From positions 1 through 64,000 of the forward strand of contig CALXLN010000127.1 in assembly GCA_944389215.1 (NCBI GenBank): a DNA stretch of 64,000 nt. The letters run 5' to 3'. The DNA is from an uncultured Opitutales bacterium. Its GTDB lineage: Bacteria; Verrucomicrobiota; Verrucomicrobiia; Opitutales; Intestinicryptomonadaceae. The first letter of the stretch is position 1. Every line of letters starts with the position of its first letter. The notes beneath the pieces were generated by a model. The model saw only the letters and a list, made by a program, of their open reading frames with translations. It was not told the DNA's origin and did not search any database. Of the stretch, positions 27,076 to 33,307 are shown piece after piece. The translations under genes and the position numbers were made by a program.

Positions 27076-27240
27076 TTAATCTTCGCTTTCTACAAACTGG
27101 TCTTTGCCGACGCCGCAAAGTGGGCAAACCCAATCTTCGGGAATATTTTCAAAGCTGGTGCCCGCAGGAACTCCGTTGTCTGGATCGCCGACTTCAGGGT
27201 CGTAAACATATCCGCAAACTTCGCATTTGTATTTTTTCAT
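27076..27240 (-). CDS. rub: Rubredoxin
   Basis: A 54-aa one-iron electron carrier. The four Cys ligands are in [18 protein letters not shown] and [11 protein letters not shown] (CxxC...CxxC), with the conserved Tyr, Pro and Trp core. The start at 27240 follows an AAAGGA-type Shine-Dalgarno. It is upstream of fprA and is its probable electron donor. Confidence 0.95.
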   Translation of the reverse strand: MKKYKCEVCGYVYDPEVGDPDNGVPAGTSFENIPEDWVCPLCGVGKDQFVESED

Positions 27241-27331
27241 ATTATTGTATCCTTTCTTTAATGGGAGAGATTGGCAAGGAACCGGCACCTATGCGCGATT
27301 GTCCCAAGGCTTATACCTCTTAATCGACTTT

Positions 27332-27361
27332 ATATTTCATTGCCGCACTCAAACAAGTCAA
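27332..27361 (-). promoter_or_regulatory. Candidate promoter for rubredoxin-fprA
   Basis: On the minus strand, TTGACT (27361-27356) and AAATAT (27337-27332) are spaced 18 nt apart, giving a leader of about 85 nt before the rubredoxin ATG. The -10 box is imperfect. Confidence 0.3.
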
Positions 27362-27833
27362 CTTTTAAATCGGAATAATCTCTATTTTTACAAAAAAAAT
27401 ATAATTTTTTCGAATGCCGGCATTCGATTGGCGAGTTTGGATTTGCCTAAGCAATCCTGTGGGCTAAAAGTTTCCGCTTCTTCCAAAAGTCTCCTGTTTT
27501 TTGCAATTCGCGACTCTTTTTCTATAAAATTCCTCCCTCCCCGTTTCGGGCGTTTTGTACAGACGTCTCGGCATGTCCGCCAAAACGTTCGCAGAATTAA
27601 ATCCTCCGCAATTTACATCCGCCCAAAACTCCGCCGCCTAAAATCCCGCTGCGCAGCGCAAAATTTCAAACCTCTTTTTAGGAAAAGAATACCCCTAATC
27701 CCGCCTGTTCGCTGCAAAATAATAATTCGCCAAAAATTAACCGCCATTTTTTTTTGAAAATAAAGACGCGGTTTTTTTGCGCAAAACCGATGCCGCCGCG
27801 GGAATCCAAGCAAGAAGAATTTTTCGGCGGAAC

Positions 27834-27863
27834 AAAAAAAAGACGCGCGTTTTTCAACGCGCG
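27834..27863 (-). terminator. Intrinsic terminator for rpsA
   Basis: 8-bp stem CGCGCGTT/AACGCGCG (27844-27851 and 27856-27863) with a 4-nt loop, and a U tract of about eight in minus-strand RNA, 27 nt after the rpsA stop. Confidence 0.85.
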
Positions 27864-27889
27864 CCTTCGATAAAATAATGCTTTCTTTC

Positions 27890-29551
27890 TTAGTCCTTCG
27901 TGGCTTCGTCGAGAAGGTCTCCCAAAGAAGTGAGGTCTTGGTCCTTGCGGATTTTTTCGAAAGCCGCAACTTCTTCGGCAAGCTTGTCGGCGTCGTACTG
28001 GGCCGCCTTAATCGAAAGACCTATGCGGCGTTCGTCGCGGTCGATTTTAACGACGCGGGCTTTGACTTCGTCGCCAACCTTGAGGTGGTCCTTGATTTTC
28101 TCAACGTGGTCTTCGCTGATCTGGCTGATGTGGACCAATCCGTCGATGTCATTCTGCAATTCGATAAACGCGCCGTAATTTGTAATTTTGCTGACTTTGC
28201 CAGTTACCAAATCGCCAATCTTGAACAGAGAATCTATCTCTTCCCAAGGATCGACCGTAAGCTGTTTGAGGCCCAAAGATATGCGCTGGTTTTCAGGATC
28301 GACAAGCAGAACTATCGCGTCGACTTCGTCTCCCTTCTTAAGCATTTCGCTCGGATGGTTTATCTTGCGAGTCCAGCTCATATCGGATACGTGGACCATT
28401 CCGTCGATACCCTCTTCGAGCTCTACAAACGCGCCGTATGTCGTCAAATTGCGAACCTTGCCGCGGACGTGCGCGCCAACAGGATAGTTGTGGACGGCCA
28501 TCTCCCACGGATTTTCTTCAAGCTGGCGCAATCCGAGAGAAATCTTCTGCTCTTCCTTGGCGATATTGAGAACAACAGCCTCGACTTCGTCGCCGACCTT
28601 GAGAACTTCGGACGGCTTTGTGATGCGCTTTGTCCAAGAAAATTCAGTAATGTGGACCAAACCTTCAACGCCTTCCTCAAGCTCGATGAACGCGCCGTAA
28701 TTGACCAAGTTGACAACCTTGCCGCGGACGTGCGCGCCAACCGGATACTTGCGCTCGATATTCTCCCAAGGATTGGAAGTAGTCTGCTTGAGGCCCAAAG
28801 ACACGCGCTCGCGCTCGGTATCGACTTCAATTATCATAACCGAAATTTCCTCGCCGACTTTTACCATTTCGCTCGGATGGGAAATTCTGCCCCAGCTCAT
28901 GTCGGTTATGTGCAACAAACCGTCCAAACCGTCGAGATCGATGAACGCGCCGTAGTCGGTGATATTCTTCACGATGCCCTTGCGAATATCTCCGGGCTTG
29001 ACTTCGGAGAGAAGCTTGCGGCGTTTTTCGGCACGCTGTTCCTCGATAAGTTCGCGGCGCGAAACCACTATATTTTTGCGTTCAACATTGATTTTTACAA
29101 CCTTGAAATCGTAGGTCTGGCCAACATACTGGTCGAGATTCTTAGGCGGCTGAACGTCGATTTGCGACGCAGGCAGGAATGAATCCACGCCGATGCTCAC
29201 TATGAGACCGCCCTTGACTTTGCTCTTTACGCGGCCTGCCAAAATTGCGCCTTCCTTGCAGTTTGCAAGTATTTCTTCCCAGTTCTTCTTCTGCTGGGCT
29301 TTATCGTATGAAATTACGGGATTGCCTTCGCGGTCTTCGAGCTTTTCAAGAAGGACTTCTATCTCCTGCCCCACTTGGATGTCGTTTATGTCGATAAATT
29401 CGCTTACCGGTACGACTCCTTCGCTCTTTCCGCCTATGTCTACCACGACCTCATTCTGGCGGATTTCGATAATTTTGCCCTTTACTATAGAGCCTTGTTT
29501 TAATTCGGCGAAACTGCTGTTGGCCAGCAATTCTTCCATTACGTTGTTCAT
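27890..29551 (-). CDS. rpsA: 30S ribosomal protein S1
   Basis: A 553-aa protein with six S1 RNA-binding domains, the full-length form of S1 that recruits mRNA to the 30S subunit. Domains start near LKQGSIVKGK, CKEGAILAGR, VKPGDIRKGI, YPVGAHVRGKVVNL, YPVGAHVRGKVRNL and FKIGDLVTGK. The ATG at 29551 follows an AAGGA Shine-Dalgarno 5 nt upstream, so it is preferred over a TTG 21 codons earlier. Domains 4 and 5 are closely similar in DNA as well as protein. It stands alone, with a terminator behind it and 436 bp ahead. Confidence 0.96.
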   Translation of the reverse strand: MNNVMEELLANSSFAELKQGSIVKGKIIEIRQNEVVVDIGGKSEGVVPVSEFIDINDIQVGQEIEVLLEKLEDREGNPVISYDKAQQKKNWEEILANCKEGAILAGRVKSKVKGGLIVSIGVDSFLPASQIDVQPPKNLDQYVGQTYDFKVVKINVERKNIVVSRRELIEEQRAEKRRKLLSEVKPGDIRKGIVKNITDYGAFIDLDGLDGLLHITDMSWGRISHPSEMVKVGEEISVMIIEVDTERERVSLGLKQTTSNPWENIERKYPVGAHVRGKVVNLVNYGAFIELEEGVEGLVHITEFSWTKRITKPSEVLKVGDEVEAVVLNIAKEEQKISLGLRQLEENPWEMAVHNYPVGAHVRGKVRNLTTYGAFVELEEGIDGMVHVSDMSWTRKINHPSEMLKKGDEVDAIVLLVDPENQRISLGLKQLTVDPWEEIDSLFKIGDLVTGKVSKITNYGAFIELQNDIDGLVHISQISEDHVEKIKDHLKVGDEVKARVVKIDRDERRIGLSIKAAQYDADKLAEEVAAFEKIRKDQDLTSLGDLLDEATKD

Positions 29552-29987
29552 TGTTTTCCTTGGATCGTTCCCTCGCGGGAACGGGTTGATTGTTATTGTA
29601 TTAGTCTCCCCCAAAACGAACCGCCGCTTTGGGTTAAATCTAAAATAAAGATTTAAAAGCTACTGTTTTATCTTTGGCACGCAAGCATTTTTTGCAGTAT
29701 TTTTACGAAAGAAAAAACTTCTCCTTCCAATATGCCGGCACATTTTGTCAGGCTGTTTATAATATGCTTAAAACAGAACAACCACCTTTGCTTTGCATCC
29801 GGATTAATCAGCCAGAAAACAATTTTCACGGATTACGCAGAACCTATGCCCCATAACAATTAAAAAAAGCTTCTTAGCCGAATGCGAACCCCGCGGGCAA
29901 TAAAATACCGCTTTTTTAGATAACTGAGATAAACATAATTGCGGCAAAAGAAAAAGCGCGCCCATTAGCGCGCCTTTGCATCATACG
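29552..29987. other. 436-bp spacer upstream of rpsA
   Basis: No gene is seen. The left part must carry the rpsA promoter and leader. The sequence is A/T-rich, with no clear paired -35/-10 boxes. The RRM-gene terminator is at the right end (29946-29974). Confidence 0.5.
29946..29974 (-). terminator. Intrinsic terminator for the RRM-RGG gene
   Basis: GCGCGC/GCGCGC stem (29956-29961 and 29968-29973) with a 6-nt loop and a U-rich run (UUUUUCUUUU) in minus-strand RNA. Confidence 0.8.
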
Positions 29988-30539
29988 TTACTTTTCTTCA
30001 AAATCTTCGCCATAGTCTTCATCGTCGCGGTCAAAATTTTTTCCGCGGAATCCGCCACCGCGATTCTTGCGAAAATCCCCGAAACGCCCGCGGCGAAATT
30101 CTCCGCGCTTTTGGCGAAAATCCCCCCGGCGCCCGCCGTTTTCAATGTCTGCATCTTCAATGCCGCCGCTTTCGGAATCGCTTCCACCTCGTCCGTCGCC
30201 TCCAAATTCCTTGCGGGGCCTGGAACGGGCACTGCCGAAATTTCCTCCGCCACGCCGGCTGCCGCGGAATCCTCCGCCGAAACCGTTAAAGCGCCTCACG
30301 CGTTCGCGGCTTCTGTCGACCCTCATCGGACGCCCTCCCAATTCCACATTATTCAAGGCCTCTATCGCCGCATTAGCCTGTGAATCGTCGGGCATTGTAA
30401 CAAACGCTATGCCGCGAAATCTGCCGGTTTGCTTATCCTTGAGCATCTTGACAGCAGATACCTCGCCATGTTTTGCGAAAGTATCGATAATTTCCCGCTC
30501 AGTAATATTAAAGGGCAAATTGCCCACGAAGATTTCCAT
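29988..30539 (-). CDS. RRM RNA-binding protein with RGG-rich tail
   Basis: A 183-aa protein. Residues 1-80 form one RRM with RNP2 IFVGNLPF and RNP1 RFRGIAFVTM. Residues ~85-183 are a low-complexity tail of FRGSRRGGGNF/RGGGFRGK-type RGG repeats with an acidic end (DRDDEDYGEDFEEK). This matches the Rbp family of small bacterial glycine-rich RNA-binding proteins, often cold-responsive. The ATG at 30539 follows AGGAAAACAA and begins the RRM exactly. The frame stays open 45 codons further upstream, without a family match. Confidence 0.9.
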   Translation of the reverse strand: MEIFVGNLPFNITEREIIDTFAKHGEVSAVKMLKDKQTGRFRGIAFVTMPDDSQANAAIEALNNVELGGRPMRVDRSRERVRRFNGFGGGFRGSRRGGGNFGSARSRPRKEFGGDGRGGSDSESGGIEDADIENGGRRGDFRQKRGEFRRGRFGDFRKNRGGGFRGKNFDRDDEDYGEDFEEK

Positions 30540-30962
30540 TTGTTTTCCTATATAATGTTTTAGATTAAAAGCACTGTCTATATCGGCTAAAAAATTTCCT
30601 GGTAGCTCGATTATAGATTTAACTGCAACAACATCTTTTCTATTGTAATACAAGCCAATCTTTTCGATTTTCACACTGAAAATCCCATTCGCATAAATAA
30701 TTTTGCATTAATAAATGTAGCCGAAATACAAATTATCCCCGCAACTCGCGACCAATTAAAACTGATTGCCGCTTGTTTTGACAGCTAAATAAAATAAAAG
30801 TTTCCAAATTCTGCGCTCTTAACCGAAACAACCTTTGCCAATGCAATTTTCTCCTTCTGCACAAAACAGCATAAAAAAAGGCCGGCGCGCATTTACCGCT
30901 ATGCCGACCATAAGATACAATAAGACTTGCCGAAGCATAAACAACACCCCGGCTGCCTTCTG
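30540..30962. other. 423-bp spacer between L28 and the RRM gene
   Basis: No gene is seen. It would hold the RRM-gene promoter and a possibly long leader, as is common for cold-responsive RNA-binding protein mRNAs, though none can be shown here. The rpmB terminator is at 30873-30909. Confidence 0.45.
30873..30909 (-). terminator. Probable terminator for rpmB
   Basis: In minus-strand RNA, GGUCGGC pairs with GCCGGCC (one G-U wobble) across a 16-nt loop, followed by seven U residues. Confidence 0.6.
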
Positions 30963-31193
30963 CTAAGCCTTTTCAACCAAACCAGCCTTGAGGGCTTTAG
31001 CCGAAACCCATACGCGCTTGACGGCGCCTGTAGCCGTGCGAACGCGAACGCGCTGAACGTTAGGCTTGAAAGTGCGCTTAACTTGCTTTACGAGCTGAAG
31101 CCCGATTCCGCCGCTCTTTTTGCTTTGCCCTTTATGAATGATGGTACGACCGCTTACCGGACGTTTGCCTGTTACTGAACATACTCTTGCCAT
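30963..31193 (-). CDS. rpmB: 50S ribosomal protein L28
   Basis: A 76-aa bL28. The N-terminus MARVCSVTGKRPVSGRTI and the internal TFKPNVQRVRV are family hallmarks. The usual partner rpmG (L33) is not adjacent. A small basic gene lies 146 nt upstream on the same strand. Confidence 0.95.
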   Translation of the reverse strand: MARVCSVTGKRPVSGRTIIHKGQSKKSGGIGLQLVKQVKRTFKPNVQRVRVRTATGAVKRVWVSAKALKAGLVEKA

Positions 31194-31339
31194 AATAAAA
31201 TCCCTTATGCTTCAAAAAAATAAAGTGTATGACGATAGCGGAAATTTACCGCATTGCAAGTTTTTTTTAACGCGCCGTACGCCGGCGGGCATAAAATAGA
31301 CTCTGCAACGCTTTCAGAACGCCGCAATCCGTCGCTCCA

Positions 31340-31513
31340 TTACTTCTCGACCGCAACTTCGCGGAGCTTTCTGGAAGCTTTTACAGCGCTCGCGTGTATT
31401 TTGCGCTTGCGGGCCGCCAAAAGCCTCTGCCTGCGTGGATTGGGCTTTGCGCCGGGTTTTTTCTTCAAAGGTTTGCGCTTTGCGCACGAAGACCATTGTA
31501 CTAGTCCGCTCAT
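31340..31513 (-). CDS. Small highly basic protein of unknown function
   Basis: A 57-aa predicted protein with 19 Lys/Arg, beginning MSGLVQWSSCAKRKPLKKKPG. It has no membrane segment or recognised domain. Its size, charge and position next to rpmB, in a block of translation genes, suggest a ribosome-associated or nucleic-acid-binding protein, but it matches no ribosomal family I can recall. The start at 31513 has a weak AGAAAGAAA upstream; the frame continues 28 codons further without improvement. It could be spurious. Confidence 0.45.
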   Translation of the reverse strand: MSGLVQWSSCAKRKPLKKKPGAKPNPRRQRLLAARKRKIHASAVKASRKLREVAVEK

Positions 31514-31647
31514 TTTTATTTCTTTCTGTTGCTTATTTGTAAATTTAAAACGAAGCAAGTTAAGACTTTTTTTGCGGCAATCCAGCTTTTTTTTCATTTT
31601 TTTTTCGAGCCTGTGAAACTATGCGAAGTGCGGCGGGTTTATCAGAT

Positions 31648-31676
31648 TTGACAATTGTCCGACAATTTTTAAATTT
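31648..31676 (+). promoter_or_regulatory. Candidate promoter for the ECF sigma gene
   Basis: TTGACA (31648-31653) with an A/T box (AAATTT, 31671-31676) at 17-nt spacing, 15 nt before the sigma ATG. The -10 match is weak. A perfect dyad (31653-31667) overlaps the spacer. Confidence 0.35.
31653..31667. promoter_or_regulatory. Operator-like dyad in the sigma-gene promoter
   Basis: AATTGTC-C-GACAATT, a perfect 7-bp inverted repeat with a 1-nt centre, located between the candidate -35 and -10 boxes. It is the size of a small dimeric repressor site. The protein that would bind it is unknown. Confidence 0.4.
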
Positions 31677-31691
31677 TACGTCGATAAAAAA

Positions 31692-32294
31692 ATGCAAATG
31701 GCAGAAAAAATCGAAAACCCACCCAATTCCGCAGACGAAACCTTTTCCTCAGACCGCTCGGATGAGGATGCCGTTTTGATGCTGCAAGTTGCGGAAGGGT
31801 CCGAGCACGCACTGAGAATGATTATAGAAAAATGGAAAAATCCATTGGCGAATTATTTCTACCGCTCCACCGCGAACCGCCACTCCGCCGAAGACCTTTG
31901 CCAGCAAACATTCGTTAATCTTTATAAGGCCAGAAACTCGTACACTCCAAGGGCTAAATTTTCAACTTACCTGTTTTTTATCGCCCGGCGCGTACTGATA
32001 AACGAGCACCGAAAAAACGCGCGCAGGCCTTCTGACGCTACAGATCCGTCGGAAATGGATTGCCCTGTAAACGGGCGTTCTGATTTGGAAATGTCGGAAC
32101 TGGAGGAAATATTCTACAAAACGCTCGAATCCATGCCGGAAAACCAAAGAACCGCCATTCTGCTTTTAAAGCAGCAAGAACTTTCATACGAAGAAATCGC
32201 AAGTATAATGAACGCCAAAGTAGCTGCCGTAAAAACGTGGCTACACCGCGCAAGGCAAACTTTGCGCGAAGCTTTAGAATTGGTAAAATCATAA
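31692..32294 (+). CDS. ECF-type RNA polymerase sigma factor
   Basis: A 200-aa sigma-70 family protein of the extracytoplasmic-function class. Region 2 covers about residues 55-115 (WKNPLANYFYRSTANRHSAEDLCQQTFVNLYK, then FSTYLFFIARRVLINEHRK). Region 4 covers about 140-195 (LESMPENQRTAILLLKQQELSYEEIASIM with the helix-turn-helix VAAVKTWLHRARQTLR). The downstream gene, 28 nt away, encodes a small single-pass membrane protein that may be its regulator, and the giant prepilin-like gene follows. Its targets are not known; the adjacent locus is the obvious candidate. Confidence 0.93.
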   Translation: MQMAEKIENPPNSADETFSSDRSDEDAVLMLQVAEGSEHALRMIIEKWKNPLANYFYRSTANRHSAEDLCQQTFVNLYKARNSYTPRAKFSTYLFFIARRVLINEHRKNARRPSDATDPSEMDCPVNGRSDLEMSELEEIFYKTLESMPENQRTAILLLKQQELSYEEIASIMNAKVAAVKTWLHRARQTLREALELVKS

Positions 32295-32322
32295 TTCCCC
32301 CACCCCAAAAAAAGCAGCAACC

Positions 32323-32760
32323 ATGAAAAATTCAACTGACCGCATCATAGACGCTTTATTGAAATCATCCCCGTTTTCAACATCGGCGGACTTTACAGAA
32401 AAAACAATGTCCGTCATAAAAAGCACGTCTCGAAACGCCGAATGCATAGCCAGAAGCTCCACGATAGACAGTCTGTTGGCCCGGCGCGACATGGTTCTAG
32501 GAACGTCTTTCACCGACAAAACCTTGGTTTCCATAAGGCAATATAGGATTTTCCGGCACGCGCTGTCGGTCGTTGCGGGATTGTCTGTCGCCGCCTGCGC
32601 AATTTTCGCGATAGGAACAGTAATAAAGAACGGCCCGTCGGCACACTCCGCGCGTCCGGCACTAACGGATTACGCGCAGATGATGGAAATTTCGGAAGAA
32701 ATCAACGCGCTCTCAGCGTTAATAGTCCAAGAGGAATTCCTGGATTACATGCGGCTCTGA
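32323..32760 (+). CDS. Small single-pass membrane protein, possible anti-sigma factor
   Basis: A 145-aa protein with an N-terminal cytoplasmic part (~80 residues), one transmembrane helix (ALSVVAGLSVAACAIFAIG, about residues 80-98) and a short external tail. It has no recognisable zinc-binding anti-sigma motif (no HxxxCxxC). The assignment rests only on its position 28 nt after an ECF sigma gene and on its topology. The 3' end, including the stop codon, is duplicated about 70 nt downstream. Confidence 0.6.
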   Translation: MKNSTDRIIDALLKSSPFSTSADFTEKTMSVIKSTSRNAECIARSSTIDSLLARRDMVLGTSFTDKTLVSIRQYRIFRHALSVVAGLSVAACAIFAIGTVIKNGPSAHSARPALTDYAQMMEISEEINALSALIVQEEFLDYMRL

Positions 32761-32859
32761 CGTTTTGCCGCAATTTGCAAAAAATCAAAGGGTGCACTCG
32801 ATAAAATCATTGCAAGCCGCGCCTGCCCTGACGCTTTGCCGCAATTTGCAAAAAATTAA
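32757..32859. repeat. 32-bp duplication spanning the stop codon of the sigma-linked gene
   Basis: 32757-32788 and 32828-32859 match at 30 of 32 positions. Both contain CTGACG, then TTTGCCGCAATTTGCAAAAAAT. The first copy includes the gene's TGA stop (32758-32760). The copies are separated by 39 bp. Confidence 0.85.
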
Positions 32860-33304
32860 ACGGGCCGCAACGAAAACTTGCAGGTTATTTTTTAGGCGAG
32901 GCTAGTTTTTTATGCGTATTCCCAAAACTGACAGACACTTGAAAAACCAGATTGCAACGCCGCGCAATACCGCGTAAAAAAACCGAATACGGCTTATAAA
33001 AATCCGACAAATTCCGATATTACAACTTGGGATTGTCGAAACATTTCAACGCTGAATTGGAAACAATCCCTACCCCAACAAACACACAACACTCAACTAA
33101 AAACGCAACAGAGTCGGCGCCAAGCCAAATATCTAATCGGCCAATCGGCGGATTTTTTTAGAAAAGCGGATATTTCCTCCTTGCGGGGAACGGGAACAAG
33201 ACAAACAACGGTTGTTTTTTCAACCTTTTATTTAAACTAAATTTTAAAAGTTGGCGTTAATTTTGCTTGCGTTGCTTGGAGGCTGCTGTTAGCAGTTTAA
33301 TCAT
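32761..33304. other. 544-bp spacer ahead of the giant prepilin-like gene
   Basis: No gene is seen. It contains the 32-bp duplication at its left end, a pair of GGAAC boxes (33187-33191 and 33193-33197) of the kind recognised by some ECF sigma factors, a 7-bp dyad (33203-33217), and the Shine-Dalgarno/hairpin leader of the next gene. Its length suggests that the giant gene has its own promoter. Confidence 0.5.
33203..33217. promoter_or_regulatory. Operator-like dyad upstream of the giant gene
   Basis: AAACAAC-G-GTTGTTT, a perfect 7-bp inverted repeat with a 1-nt centre. It has the same geometry as the dyad at 31653-31667, but a different sequence. It lies 6 nt after a GGAAC box. Confidence 0.35.
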
Positions 33305-33307
33305 ATG
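33278..33307 (+). promoter_or_regulatory. Strong Shine-Dalgarno separated from the start codon by a hairpin
   Basis: GGAGG (33278-33282) is 22 nt before the ATG at 33305, too far for normal initiation. Immediately after it, CTGCT-GTT-AGCAG (33283-33295) forms a perfect 5-bp hairpin. Folding would leave about 9 nt between Shine-Dalgarno and ATG, near the optimum. An in-frame TAG at 33290-33292 excludes an earlier start. Most neighbouring genes lack a Shine-Dalgarno this strong. Confidence 0.55.

Larger units (their letters stand above)
27241..27889. other. 649-bp spacer upstream of rubredoxin
   Basis: No gene is supported here. Open frames on both strands are K/R/S-rich and lack family features. 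The spacer contains a candidate rubredoxin promoter (27332-27361, minus), two loosely similar stretches near 27640 and 27695, and the rpsA terminator at its right end. Confidence 0.5.

Noticed and set aside
27227-27981. Overlapping open frames on both strands in the rubredoxin-rpsA spacer
   Set aside because: K/R/S/F-rich compositions typical of A/T-rich non-coding DNA. They overlap the rpsA terminator or 3' end, and no family match could be seen.
27878-29182. 434-codon open frame antisense to rpsA
   Set aside because: It mirrors the strongly biased codons of the S1 gene, has no domain of its own, and the sense gene is certain.
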